The notes beneath the pieces were generated by a model. The model worked only from the letters and a program-made list of their open reading frames with translations, searched no databases and had not been told where the DNA came from. DNA of 64,000 bases from Brachionus rotundiformis. Lineage: Eukaryota; Rotifera; Eurotatoria; Ploima; Brachionidae. The position numbers and the translations under genes were made by a program. How positions within the stretch are numbered: position 1 is the stretch's first letter; every line of letters starts with the position of its first letter. This document shows, one piece after another, positions 24,012-36,345 of the stretch. The stretch spans positions 2,122,120 through 2,186,119 of the forward strand of contig JAESIW010000020.1 in the NCBI GenBank assembly GCA_016802295.1, given 5' to 3'.

Positions 24012-26293
24012 TTAATTAAAACCTTCATAACAACAAATAACGTAATCGTCCATATTCTTGTAATAATTATCCAAAACGCTCTCTAAAAATAAATTAATTT
24101 AAATAAAATTAATTTTTAGATAATGAAAAATAAATTAAATATACCTATAACCCAATTAGAGCTAATAATGTTTATTTTTTTCTTAATTTTAAATTTTATT
24201 AGTTTATCTTTAATTTCTTTGAAAAGTTTCTTAAATTTGATGGCATCTTGACGCACAAGTTCTGCACCGTACTTGGTCATGGTTTCGTAGTCATTACTGG
24301 TGTCGATTAGAATAATTAAATCAGCACAAGCTGCCCGACTGGTTATCAAACCATTGCATTTGGTAATAAGCTCATGAAAGTAATCATTAAGTTTATTGGT
24401 ATATTTAAAAAAGGAATCACTAAGACTAACATCTTTCATATTTTCATTTTCACAACTAATTAAGTAAATATTTCCGCATTTGGAAAACAAATCTACTCTA
24501 TCGGTTAACTTTAGATTGTGGCCAAATTTAAATAAACGAATATCGAATTCGTTTTGTTCTTCGTCTAGATCATTCAGGTCAACATCAATGTAGGACTCAA
24601 GCGTATACTGGTCTTCCAAACACCATTTTCGTTTGAGCTCTGAGTGAATTAGCCATTCATAGCGCATTATTTTACAACATTTCATGATTGCCAAAATTAA
24701 AGTTACTTGTTGAATTGTCTTTAATGAGTTATTGCTTAGTGTCTCAAAATCAATTACCAAATGGCTTGTATTCGATTTTAAAGTGTTATGGAAAATTGCG
24801 TTTGGGAGTAATGGATTTTTCTTGCTTTCCGAATTCATGTATTTGACAATTTGTTTCATTTTAGTTGTTTGACTTAAAATTTAAAAAATATTTATATTTT
24901 ATTTTTGATTATTATTAGCTAATAACTTATCAATAGATAAATTAAAAAAAAATGCGTCATTTAAATGTCTATTTATATTTATTTTCTAATTAATTCTCAA
25001 GAATTATTTTTATTAAATTTTGGTTTTTTAAGCTTTTTCTTTAATTGTATTGTTAATTGAATATAGTTTTTTAAAAAGTTAATTAAAATTACTTTTCACT
25101 CAGACTAAGATGGAATATATTTAAAGTTTTTGCTTTATTGGGATAAATGACATCCATGAATAAATCTTTTGATTTTGGTCTTAAATTATCTTTATCATAT
25201 TTTGATTTTTGTAGCATTTTAACCGTGTTTGTTTTGTCGAATAGGCCCATTTTTTTCTCATTTATTGCCTTGTTGTTACTTTTATTCTCACTTTGGTCCG
25301 TAATTTTTAAACCATCAAACAATATCTGATCTATTTTATTTTCATCAATACTTTGGCTATATGATTCGGTCTCTAGATTTCTCTCTTCGAAATTTTGTTT
25401 ATCTTGAGCACTTTGATTTTGACATGTTATCTCAGAAATATTGGTAAAACTTTGGGTGTAGTTTAATGTAGTTAATTTATAGGCAATGGAAGTTCGAACA
25501 TCGTTTACAGACTTTGAATCATTTAGTTGACTTCTTTCAACATTATTACTATTCTTAGTATTTGTTTTGGTAGATACTATAATTGGCGATGGAGGGGCAC
25601 TTTCTTGGTCAAATATTTGTGTTTTATCATTTTTATTATTCATTGTAAGCTCAATATCACTTAGTCGAGCAACTAGAGGATTTCTTTTTTTAGGTTTTTT
25701 TTCTAAATTGTCTAAATTATTTTTAAATATTTCAATTTTTAAAATTTTAGTCTAAAAAGTTACCTATAGAGGTTTCGCTCTGAAAAAATTTATTATCTTC
25801 AGTTGTAAATCTAGGCTTGAAAAGGCTGGAAACTTTTTTGCCATTATCTTTTAGTTTTATTCTGTCTTCGTTTCCAGGTAGCTCCTCTTCTAATAAAAGC
25901 AAATTATTGTCAAAAAGTTTTTTAACCTATATTAAAAAGAGTTTATAGATTATATATTTAATTTCTTATAAAAACCTTTTTAGAATTAATGCTTTGATTT
26001 ACTTTTACAATCTGGACTGGTGTGTTTGGGACGATTCGTTTGGCTATTTTAATCCCGGACCGGAAGGTTTTTTTTTCGACATTGTCTTCTTCAGCAATTC
26101 TTGATTTGATTTTTCGACTCATAAACGGAGTTGGTGTATCTTGGACAACTATTTTGCTGGATTGATGACATATTTGTTTTTTAGAATTGGTTAGAATTTC
26201 ATCACAATTTGGCGAATTGGATCTTTTTAATGGTGATAATTGGATTTTGGGAGATTGACTCCCGAACAAGACAGTAATGTTTTTATCACTCAT
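24012..26293 (-). CDS. Tandem-BRCT protein, likely DNA-damage response
   Basis: Five exons join in phase: 26293-25976, 25926-25764, 25711-25093, 24872-24145 and 24082-24012, giving 632 residues. The first roughly 400 residues are low-complexity with many Ser/Thr-Pro and basic clusters, such as VVQDTPTPFMSRKIKSR and KIAKRIVPNTPVQIV, as in phospho-regulated scaffolds. The C-terminus holds two BRCT-like units. The first has THLVIDF... and CCKIMRYEWLIHSELKRKW with the invariant Trp followed by LEDQYTLESY. The second ends INIISSNWVIESVLDNYY, again with the BRCT Trp. Tandem BRCTs bind phosphoserine peptides. BARD1, 53BP1, MDC1 and MCPH1 are all possible relatives; no RING, ankyrin or Tudor domain is visible to decide. 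Intron 1 uses a weak GTTTTT donor. Confidence 0.65.
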
Positions 26294-27077
26294 ATTTTAA
26301 AATATGCAGTTTTTATAATATTTGTCTAAAAATTCAAAATATGCGCGAAAATAAAAATTCATATTTTGTCTTAGTTAAAACTGAAAAATTATGATTTATT
26401 TTTGTAACAAAAAATATTTTGTCTGATATTCAAAATATTAATTAAAAATTATTTTCTAGCAATAATAAGTTATAATATATTTTAGAGTTTTTATAAGATA
26501 TCAAATATTGTCTTCTTGCTGGGTCTGTGATCTGTTATGATCACATTGTCCAAAGATCACAAGTATTTTTAAAAATGTAGTTTTGAAATTTTTTTAAAAT
26601 TATAAGCTATAAAAAATTTCAATACACAATTGATATAATATCTTAAAAAAATAAAATATTTGAAGCTTGATCCTGAGAATGATGCAAATATTGATGTTTT
26701 AAGCTCGTTTTAATCAAAACCACAAGTTAATCGGTTAAGATAAGGTTAGATCAATATAAACATTAATTTCAATTTTATTATTTTTTCTTGTTGATTTTAC
26801 TTGAATTTTTATTTTTATTGATTTTTTGTTGATCACAAAAAGGGGTTTAGTGTTACGACAAGACCCATTAATTTAATGTTCTATAATATTAGGCAGATGA
26901 TTTATTATCAAATTAAAATTTTAAATTTAAAAAATGCTTTGTTATGTGATTTTTAAAATATTTGTTTTAATTATTAACTAACAATTTGTCTAATAATAAA
27001 ATATTTTCAGTTGGTATGGAGACCGTTTTAAACTAATAAGCGATTGATTCAAAAAAAAAGTCATAAAACATACCATA
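26294..27077. other. Intergenic, no feature seen
   Basis: Shared upstream region of two divergent genes. No clear TATA box or repeat; a short imperfect palindrome (TGTTATGATCACA) lies near 26532. Confidence 0.45.
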
Positions 27078-27686
27078 ATGAATCAAAAATATAGAAATTT
27101 AGATCATTTATCCATAAAAGAATTGGAAGATTATTATAGATGTTACTCACATCATCATTTTAAACGCAATGAGTGCAATAATATACCAAAGGAATACAAA
27201 CCATTGACATGCACATGCCAAATAAAAAGTGAGAACCACTTTTGTAACTGTCAAATTAAAACAAAGGATGACAAATGTGAAAAGAACGATTCTATATTTC
27301 TTTGCGAGTACATTCGACCATCATATACTTCCAAAGAAGACCAAATAAATGATGTACGAAAAATGATTAAAGAAATGAGAAAAAGTAAATATTTATTGAA
27401 AGAAGCAATCAAAGATGTTGACAAATTAATCGAAAAAAAGAAACCCAAAGATGATGGCTTGGACCCAGTTCAGAGATTCTATCGTTCTGACAAATTTATT
27501 GGAAGTTCAATAACTATAAATACATATAAAGATATATTACCTAGAACTGATATAAAATCTGGAAAGTATGTTTATGAATTATGTTCATTAGATGATATTC
27601 CAAACAGAGGAAATTCAATATTTTCATTTAAAAAAAAATCATGCAACACTTCGTCATTCGAGGTAATTGCTTGTAAAGATAAATGA
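27078..27686 (+). CDS. Orphan single-exon protein, cysteine-rich with coiled coil
   Basis: I do not recognise this 202-residue protein. It has no signal peptide or membrane segment. Residues about 45-77 carry a cysteine cluster (CTCQIKSE, FCNCQIKT, CEKND, FLCEY) that could bind metal. A strongly charged helix follows (about 90-120: IKEMRKSKYLLKEAIKDVDK), likely a coiled coil. The C-terminal third is Ser/Asn-rich. Codon use resembles nearby genes and the frame is open over its whole length, which supports a real gene. It converges on the SH3 gene, with stop codons 138 bp apart. Confidence 0.6.
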   Translation: MNQKYRNLDHLSIKELEDYYRCYSHHHFKRNECNNIPKEYKPLTCTCQIKSENHFCNCQIKTKDDKCEKNDSIFLCEYIRPSYTSKEDQINDVRKMIKEMRKSKYLLKEAIKDVDKLIEKKKPKDDGLDPVQRFYRSDKFIGSSITINTYKDILPRTDIKSGKYVYELCSLDDIPNRGNSIFSFKKKSCNTSSFEVIACKDK

Positions 27687-27824
27687 AAATATTGATTATC
27701 GAAGTTTTTCGTATCTTTTTAGAATTTTTTAAATTTCAATAATTGTATAATTTAAATTAATAAAGGAAATTTTTAAATGAATGGTTATTATTTATTGGAC
27801 AAAATATAAAAAAATTTTAATAAA

Positions 27825-28490
27825 TTAGCTTTTTAAATTACGTATATCTGTTAAAAATTGAGATAAACTACAAATTGAATATTTTGGAACATAACCACAT
27901 TGATTTGTTGTCAAATTTCTGACCTTACACAAATCATTGTATTTGTAATGAGTTCCTGGAATTAATTCAAAACGATCCATGAATTCAATGGACAATTCAC
28001 TCTGATTTAAAGCTGTATAAGCTACGCAACAAACATAAACTTTTGTGCTTGGTTGTATTTCTTCATTCAAAGTATCCAAAGAAGTTTCATTCATTGGCGA
28101 AGACTGAAGGATAACAGGTGACTCATATACAGCATTATCAAAAGCCCCATATGTATAATCGGATTCGTAATCTGAAGTAGTACTTTCAAGTATAATTGAA
28201 TCATTATCTGAATTGGTAGATGGTTCTTTCTGTGGTGACACGATAAGGATTGGAAATTGACTAATATTTGATTGATCAATAGATTTATCAGAAAAAAGAT
28301 TTGTGGTTGCTTTTGATTTTTTTAATTTTTTGACTTGTTGATTGTATTTTATAGGTGTATATTCATCTACTTGAGTAACTGACATGTATGATGATTCATT
28401 ACCACATGAATTGATACATTTGGGTATAGAAATACCATTTGCAAGCTTGGATTTGGCTTTTTGCACAAGACTAGATAGTTGTTTGGACAT
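27825..28490 (-). CDS. Orphan protein with C-terminal SH3-like domain
   Basis: A single-exon, 221-residue protein. The first 145 residues are Ser/Asp-rich and disordered-looking. Residues about 150-215 resemble an SH3 fold: the ALYDY-like strand is KVYVCCVAYTALNQSELSIE, then a Phe-Glu-Leu-Ile strand, an RT/n-Src region, CKVRNLTTNQCGYVPKYSI in place of the usual WW...GYIPSNYV, and a final Leu-rich turn. The conserved Gly-Tyr-Val-Pro is present, while the canonical tryptophan of the peptide groove is replaced. SH3 domains bind proline-rich peptides in signalling and cytoskeletal complexes. The partner is unknown and I cannot assign a named family. Confidence 0.6.
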   Translation of the reverse strand: MSKQLSSLVQKAKSKLANGISIPKCINSCGNESSYMSVTQVDEYTPIKYNQQVKKLKKSKATTNLFSDKSIDQSNISQFPILIVSPQKEPSTNSDNDSIILESTTSDYESDYTYGAFDNAVYESPVILQSSPMNETSLDTLNEEIQPSTKVYVCCVAYTALNQSELSIEFMDRFELIPGTHYKYNDLCKVRNLTTNQCGYVPKYSICSLSQFLTDIRNLKS

Positions 28491-28531
28491 GTTAATTTAA
28501 TTATTCTTGATAAATTTGGGATGAGCATTGA

Positions 28532-28539
28532 GGTTTATA
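28532..28539 (-). promoter_or_regulatory. TATA box of the SH3 gene
   Basis: TATATAAA on the minus strand, 42-49 bp before the ATG at 28490. Confidence 0.6.
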
Positions 28540-29483
28540 TATAGGCTTATAAATTAATTTCAAATGATTACCGATTAATGATCGAAGTTTAATTTTTCTA
28601 TATCAGTGCGCTTTCGATTTAATGTTTTCAATTAATTACTTTTTGTAATTGACTCTGAAACCAATTTAATTTATACTCAATTAAATAATTAAATAAATTG
28701 AAGTAAAACAAAAATACCTTATCACTTTATTCTTTTATTAAATCAGTAATCTTTTTCATTAAATGAACAAATCATAAACTATTATTTTCCATGCTCGAAA
28801 TCATATTCAGAAAAAATATAAATGTGATATGAGCGAGAGATATATGAGGAAGGACTAATCACCAAAGATTGTCAGTCTGGCTACAAAATGGATACTAAAC
28901 TCCATTGTGTAATTGTTATATTTATTATTCTTTCTATCCTGAAATGTTTATCAAATATTTTCTCTCTCATATTTCTTCTTTAAATATACTTAAAACTTTT
29001 ACATATTTTTTAAAATATCTAAACATCCTTAGAGTATTATTATTATTTATTTCAGCTAGAGTCGTCCCAGAATTAGATTTAAGTTTTTTCTTTCAATTAA
29101 TATTCAAATAGCTTAAAGACAAAATAGTCTAAATTTTGTTTAAATCATAGATATAAATTTAATTAATGATAGCTCAAATATTTTAATTGACCTTTGAAAA
29201 AAAAAAAGGATTTACAGACAGATGGAAAAATCTTAGTTGATTCTATTTCTTATAGACTTGAAAAAGAAGTTAGAAGTTCCTATTAAACTTAACACTGTTG
29301 TTCGAGACTATCTTTTGGAACTACCTGCTTTTCCAATAATCAGGAGATATCTAATAAGTATGAATTTGACCTAAGTTACATAAATGATCGCTTGGGAACC
29401 ACTTTTCCTTTAATTTTTTCTTTCATACTTAATTTTTCAGCCTATTTTTGATTTTTCAAAAATAAGATAAAGAACAATTAATT
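28540..29483. other. Intergenic with possible LINE-tail debris
   Basis: Around 28860-28930 a GGCTACAAAATGGATACTAAACTCC stretch resembles the 3' tails of the CR1-like fragments elsewhere in the window. No conserved coding sequence survives, so the assignment is weak. Confidence 0.3.
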
Positions 29484-30675
29484 AGTTATTGTGTCAAAAA
29501 ACGGATCGTTAAAAAACTAGACAACCTCGGTCTTAACCGATGCTTATTGAATTGGGTAATCAACTTACTAAGTAACAGGACATTTCAAGTGCACTATAAG
29601 GAATGTGTTTCAACAGAAAAAGCAATAAACTGTGGTGTTCAGCAAGGTAGCTGTCTCTCACCAACTCTATTCAATATTTATTTTAGTGATGTAGCGAAAA
29701 CTTTACCAGAGAATATAAAAATAGCTCTTTTCGCTGATGACCTGTGCATCTGGATTTCGTGTAAATCAATTAAAGAACTTAAAAGATATCTCCAAATCGG
29801 CATAGATAAAGTAGCTGATTTTTGTTTAACCTGGGGCTTTAAAATCAATCTCTCAAAAACTTGTCATACAACATTCACTAAAGCAGGCCATAGGAAAAAC
29901 TATGAGAGTAAATACAATTTAAATCTTCGAATTGGTAACCAGCAGGTCCCTTTGGAACCAAACCCAACATTTCTTGGTATTAAACTGGATCCAAAAATCA
30001 GTTTCAAAGCACATTTGGACCAACTAGAAAGGAATCTCATTCCTAAAACGAACCTGCTCAGACGAAAAAGAAACTTTAAATGGGCCAAGTCCCTTTCTTT
30101 AAATATACAACTATATAAGTCTTTAATTAGATCTCTTATGGATTACTGTTTTGTCATAATCAATGTGGGTACTGAAAAAATTAAGAAAAATCTGCAGAAA
30201 ATCCAAAACAGGATCTTAAAAATAATTAAATTCTTTCCGTTAAAGACTTCAGTACGCACGATACACAAAGTACTCAAGCTTGACACAATCGAAGAAAGGG
30301 CAAATCACTTGTTTGTCAAATTCATAGAAAGTAAATCCAAACAAGAATTTATAGCCAAAGAAATTCACGCATACGTGCAAACTGTTACTCAGATCCCAAA
30401 AGATTCAAAACACCAAACTCAAGGAAAACAATTAATCTGTCTTAAATCCTAATTTAAATATCTTTAACTGAACCTTTGTACATCGCTATATAACAATTTG
30501 TTTCAATTAATTCTACTTTTTTTGTAAAATTCAATTTTTAACTTAATCTAATTTTGTAAAAATCTAATTTTTTCAAACAAGAGGGTTTAAACGGAGGCTT
30601 GCGCCATTCGGACGAACCCTGGGGTCTTCCCCTCAATTATATATTTAATAAAATAAAAATAGTTGTTGTGTCAAA
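29484..30675 (+). mobile_element. 5'-truncated Jockey-type LINE with target-site duplication
   Basis: The insertion body is about 29499-30660, bounded by AGTTATTGTGTCAAA (29484-29498) and AGTTGTTGTGTCAAA (30661-30675), a 15-bp duplication with one mismatch. The open frame ending at 30452 covers the C-terminal half of a non-LTR reverse transcriptase. The palm motif is QQGSCLSPTLFNIYFSD, the catalytic box is LFADDLCIW, and the thumb region has PNPTFLGIKLDPKISFKAHL and LIRSLMDYCF. The endonuclease and N-terminal RT are missing and there is no usable start codon. A 3' UTR and a short A-rich tail close the copy. It is the best preserved retrotransposon copy in the window. Confidence 0.88.
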
Positions 30676-30954
30676 TTTTTGTTTTCAAGTTAGCATTTAC
30701 CGTCAGTTAATTGATCATGGGAATTTTTTATTCTTTATAGTTAGCTAACTTTTTCACACCATGTTAAACGATTGGCTCCATTGGAAAAAAAAAATCGCTG
30801 CAATTTTAAATACTAAGATGAAAGATGAAAATAAAAATTTTAAAATAGGAAAAAATGAATAATGTTAATTTTGCTGTTTTTTTTTGACAAATGATTTTTT
30901 TAAAAAACTATATCAAATTTAATTTTCTTCTATATTTTAACTTTTATTAACTTT

Positions 30955-31120
30955 ATTTACTTTGCTATTGATTTCTGAAGAAGTCTTGATGACTCTTGAC
31001 TTAAAATATTCTTAAAAGAATTTCTTATCAAACCCAGCATTAGGTTAGCTTTCACATTGCATTGTTTATTCCATTTTAAATCATTTATAACACCCAAATG
31101 ATTCTCTTTTGTAATTAATA
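30955..31120 (-). mobile_element. CR1-like LINE fragment
   Basis: The minus strand encodes NHLGVINDLKWNKQ and VKANLMLGLIRNSFKN, the part of CR1-type reverse transcriptase just before the YxxxxR thumb region. Only about 50 codons survive. The rest of 30676-31314 holds nothing recognisable. Confidence 0.7.
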
Positions 31121-31314
31121 AATAAAAAATAAAGATATTTTGAATCAAAATTTTTGATAAATTGATTAAACATTAATTCAATTCGAATTGATTATTAAAA
31201 AACTCATCTGTAATAATTGAAAAATAATATTAGATTTTATTAAAAAAGGAAAAAAATCTAATAAAAATAATAAATTAATTTATCTAAATCTAAAGGAAAA
31301 ATATAAAAATCCTA

Positions 31315-34035
31315 TCAATCGTGTAACCCAGCGATTTCTTCCAAAGCTGAAATAAATTTTGCTGTTCGATAAGCATCAGTTGCCTGTTTAGATAACTCGA
31401 TTACATCAAGTAGACTTTTAATTCCAATTGAGAGTCCTTTATTTTGCAATTGTCGGTTTAAATGTTCGTATTCTTTTTTGGTAAAGCAATCAAGTTGTTC
31501 CAATACTTGCAGGACTTCTGAGCCTCGTGACACATTTGGTACATGTATTACTTTGCTGAATGATTGCATTATGCCCATTTCCTTCATTACTTCTTTTTCA
31601 CTTGTAGTTGCGATTAAAAGTAATTTTCGACCCCTCGGTGGAAGTTTTTTGAATAACAATTTGAGGGTTTGCAGAACAAAATTTGAAAATCTTGGCCCAA
31701 TTGGTGCATAGTCCAAGAGTGATTCGATGTCGTCCACAATGACACAGCTTAATTCAGACCTATAAGCATCGCTAAAAATTTTCTTTATGGCCTCTGATTT
31801 CGCAGTCTCTGAGTAACTTATCATTGATTGAGGTGAGCAAAATTTCAGAAAAGGAAATCCGCTTTCCATTGCAATTTTGGCAGCTAATGCTGTCTTTCCA
31901 GAATTTGGTTTACCTTCAAGCAAAATAGTAACCAATGGGGTCATTTCACTCTTAATAGTCTGATTGATTCTCAAATGGCCCTCTTCTAGAACATCTTGAA
32001 TAACTTGACTCCACAACAAAATTCCATTTCTTATATATAACTCAAAGTCTTCGGCACTAACTCCGAAAGCTGGTTTAACATCATTAGCCAGCGCATGCAT
32101 AAAATCAGCTCTGCTTATTTTAAGTTTTTCGACTGCGTCTGAATCAAGTTGGACTTTGTTAGAAGCTTTAATTGGACGGTTCATCGCACTAGATTGGGCC
32201 GCTCGTACAAGACCTTCCAATTCTGCTCCACTAAAATTTTTAGTCAAAGTAGCGAGTTCTTTTAGATCTACGTCTGTATCTAGTTTTCCATATTCCCTCA
32301 TTTTAGTAGTATGAATTTGGAGAATGTGTAATCTACCATTCTCATCTGGTAAACTTATTTCCAATTGAACTTCAAGACGACCTGGACGAAGCAGTGCTTC
32401 GTCAATCATATCACGTCTATTCGTCATACCAATCACCAAAATATTATTCAACTGATCTACTCCATCTATTTTGGACAGTAGCTGGTTGACTACAGTGTCA
32501 CCAACTCCAGTAGAACCACTCTTTTAAAATAAATATGAGATACATTCCTATTATTAAAAAAAATTTTTTCTTTTATTATTTTATTTATTTTGATTTTACT
32601 AAGAATATTTTATTATTAATAATATTTAGTTTGTTTTTATTTAGTTAAAACAATTCAGATAATATTAAAATTTAATAAAAATTAAACTTGAATTTTAAAT
32701 ATTTAATGATTTTACTAGTTAAATAAGATAAAATTTTTATGATTTAAGTTTTTATAAATTTAAAAAAAGCTTTTTGTTTCTTATTAATGTAAATTTTATA
32801 ATTTCTAGATAAATTTACTTACTGCTGTTCCTCTTTGCTTACAAATAGCATCAATTTCATCAAATATAATTATATGAAGTCCACTATTCGGTCCAAGCTA
32901 ATTAAAAAAATTGAAGTTATAAAAATTCAACTAATTTTCTATTCTAACTCTTTTTTGATCCTCTTCTGCATCTGCAAACAACTTTCTAATATTTGCTTCA
33001 GATTCACCAACATACTTGTCCAATATTTGCGGCCCATTTACAATTTTAGGCTCTTTTGCATTGAGCATTTTTCCGATTTGTCGTGCCATCAAGGTCTTAC
33101 CTGTTCCAGGAGGCCCATATAACAAAATTCCACGAACATGTTTAATACTCAATTGCTCAATCAATTCTGGAGGAAAAACCCTAGAAGCAAATGCTCGTCT
33201 AAATATAGTATTGAATTCTTTGTCCAAACCACCGATACCAATTTTGGTAAAATCCCAATCTGGATTAATAATTGACTGAGCTTGAGCTTTGCCTTTACAC
33301 TTTCCAGTCAAATTCAAAGAAGAGCCTTCGGCACGCTCAAAAATGACTGCTGAGTTAGGCAATAATTGTCCTGATTTTATTTTAGCGTGTTTGGAGGCTT
33401 TGCCATCAATTGCCGCAGTCAAATCGGCAGCTTTAATTCAATTAATAAAATTTTATTTTAAAAGATGAAAAATTACATTCTATTGACTTAACTGTGGCCA
33501 AGAGCATCTTTTTATTTGGTTCTTGTGGCTGATATGCAAACTTGGATAAAAAATTAGAATGGTAAGATATTTTTTCGAGCTATACCTGCTGTCCAACAGT
33601 AAAAGATTGATTACTAAATTGTTGAACAAGGTCATTTGCCAAACGATCCGTATCATAAGGATCTAAACATGCGTTTTTCTTTTGAATAAAATCAATTTCA
33701 ATGGTAAGAATGTTTATTGAACTATTTTTTAAATCAAATTGAAATGGTCGGACAATTATTTTACTATCAACACTGATCATAGCCCATTTTCTTTGAACAG
33801 CACTGAATCCTATCTCACCCAAAGGTACCATCATATCCGTACGAACTGTAAAAATATGCTTGTCACTTTGACCAGCGACTTCAATGTGTCTATTTTCTTA
33901 TCATCAACATTTTTTAATTTCAATTTTATGAAAAAAATACCTAATTCGATCGAACTCTTTTGGGTTTACAATGGCACAATTGGTAAGTGATAACTCGTCT
34001 GATGGACATTTTATTACTCTCAGCTGTTTAGCCAT
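31315..34035 (-). CDS. NSF: Vesicle-fusing ATPase NSF
   Basis: NSF uses ATP to disassemble SNARE complexes together with SNAP. Six exons join in phase: 34035-33941, 33889-33586, 33540-33477, 33430-32949, 32897-32823 and 32520-31315, giving 741 residues (human 744). The N domain begins with CPSDELSLTNCAIVNPKEF. D1 has Walker A GPPGTGKTLMARQIG, Walker B IIIFDEIDAI, VVNQLLSKIDGVDQLNN and the sensor/arginine-finger region GMTNRRDMIDEALLRPGRLE. D2 has the P-loop LLEGKPNSGKTALAAKI and VIVDDIESLLDYAPIGPRFS. All catalytic elements are intact. Introns are 44-51 bp except the last, about 300 bp. No adjacent gene relates to fusion. Confidence 0.97.
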
Positions 34036-36129
34036 ATTAAATTAATTTTTAGCTTTAAAATTATCTATTTTTTTAAATTTTTTGATTGATTTGTATATCT
34101 AAATTTATTTTCAAATTAAATTCAGTTAATTTATTTATTTACTAAAAGATCTATCAGTCAACAAAATAAAATAATTTATTTTCAAATTTCTAAAATATTA
34201 ATAAATTAATAACATTAAGTCTTGATAAATCATCGATTTAATACCTCGAACTGAAAATTTTAGTTATTAATCATTTATGATTGAAATATCACTTAATAAT
34301 TTTTAAATTGCAAAAAAATGTTATTTGAGAGATACCATTTAGTGAAATTGGAACTTGTTTTAGACAATTTTTTAGCTCAAATATAATAAAAAATAATTAT
34401 TCAAAATAAAAATAAATAAAACTTTAAAAGCGGAATTTAGAAAATGTCAATTTGAATTACTGATGCAAAGTCTTGAATTGAAAAAATAATAAGCAGTTTT
34501 TATATTTCTTGTTGAGTTCATTTTTTGTTCTATCTCATTTATTATAAAAATAAATAATATAAAATAACAAAAAAAAAGAGTTGCTGCTTTTAAGAAATAT
34601 TTGTAAATTATTGATTTTAAAAGAAATGTTTTGTCGCGAGTTTTGAGCATTGGCATAATTTAAGCATAAGTTGATGGCACTAAAATTATATAATCTATGT
34701 CAACATAAATTCTATTATTGGCTTTTTAATCTTATATGAACTAGATTATCATAAAAAATATTTCTCTTTTCTAATTTGAAGTCAGCTATTTAAAATTTAA
34801 TTATATACAATATATCGATCGTTTTTAGCATTTTTGTTTAATAACTTAAGTTTGAGTTAAAAAAATTGAAGTAATTCAGATTTCTCTAGTTATTTAATTA
34901 TCTAGATGATTTTCAATTATAAAAATTAATTAAAATCACTAGCTCTTTGAAAAATAGATAAAATTAAAAAATGTATCAAATTTCAAAATTAAGAAAGAAT
35001 AAATCATTATTTAGCTTCTTAATATCAAAAGAAAAAAGAAAAGAAAATTTCGTCTATTTTGAATATAATTTTAAAATTGGAATTACTGATATTCTTTATT
35101 TGTATTTCTATTATATTGGTTTATAAATATAAATTGGTTTTTTAACAAAATTAGCTCTATCATTGTCTTTAATTTTTGGAAATTTTATCAGATTAAAAAT
35201 TTATTTTTTATTAATTCATTTCGGGATATTGGATAATATTTTGATTTTGTTCCTTTATTAAAAATTCCTTATTCAAATTTCATAATATAATATTATATCT
35301 GGAAATTAGCCTGGATTCAATTGTTTAATAAAATAAATATTGAAACGTAGCTAAGTTTAAAACACATTAATTTTCTATATTCATTACATATTTATTATAA
35401 AATTTTGTGTAACTGATTTTGAAGTATTATTTTTTATTCATAATGCATTAATACCCAAAAATCCATAATTATAGCCCAATCTCATAAGAATTTAAAATTA
35501 AATTTAAATATTTACGTATGCATTATTAATTTTATAATTTTCAAAGAAATTAAATTTATAATGTAATACAAATTGCTCAATTTGTCATTCATAATACTTA
35601 ATTGAATGTAATTGATCAAAATAATCAAAAGAAAATATCAATAAAATTTATAATTGAATTTATATAAAACTAATGATATATGAACCGAGTGATAAAAGTC
35701 TGAGGCTTGTTGGTTTTTGTTTTATTATTTGTTTTAAATAAATTGACAGTTCTAAAATGAATATTACAACTCTTTTCTAGAATACATCATTAACATCCAG
35801 ATTCGATATTAAATATTCTCGATAACTATTTGTGGCAATTCGAACAATTGGTTTCAGTTTGCCACTTAATTATTTTGATACCATTATTGATTTAGCTTAT
35901 TTGATTTTAATCTCGATTTCTCAATTTATTTTCTTAGCAATAAATCTGAATCAACAAAATTTATAATGGAAGGTGAAAATTAAAAACAAATAAAAAGAGA
36001 TTGATTGAAATATTTAAAATAAATAAATGAGACAAAAAAAAATAATTAAAAACTTATAGAATTAATCTTTTATATAGATAAAAGTCATTAAAAAAATTTA
36101 AAAAGTCCATTAAATCAGTAATTTTACAT
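34036..36129. other. Intergenic, no feature seen
   Basis: Very A+T-rich spacer upstream of NSF. I found no conserved coding stretch, RNA gene or terminal repeats. Confidence 0.5.
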
Positions 36130-36345
36130 ATACAGTATTCCCTTGCAAATATGTTCCCCCTTAAAGTCCCTTTTTAAAAGCAAATCTAATCGCTTAGTTC
36201 TATCTATGTTGCTTTTTTGTAAAGTAAACTTAGATCCTTATAAATAAAATATTAAATTTGAAGAAAATGTTCTATCATCTAAGGGCTTAAATTCTTCAAA
36301 TAAAAACACAATTTGGGGACACTTAATTGCAAGGGTATACGGTAA
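36130..36345. mobile_element. Small MITE-like element with terminal inverted repeats
   Basis: Left end TACAGTATTCCCTTGCAA (from about 36132) is repeated in inverted, imperfect form at the right (minus-strand TACCGTATACCCTTGCAA, near 36328-36345). Similarity continues a little further inward (a GTTCCCCC-like run against GTGTCCCC). No transposase is encoded. The CAGT-type tip next to TA suggests a Tc1/pogo-type family. Confidence 0.45.

Noticed and set aside
34447..34656. Minus-strand open stretch upstream of NSF
   Set aside because: Low complexity, no family resemblance, no promoter or splice support.
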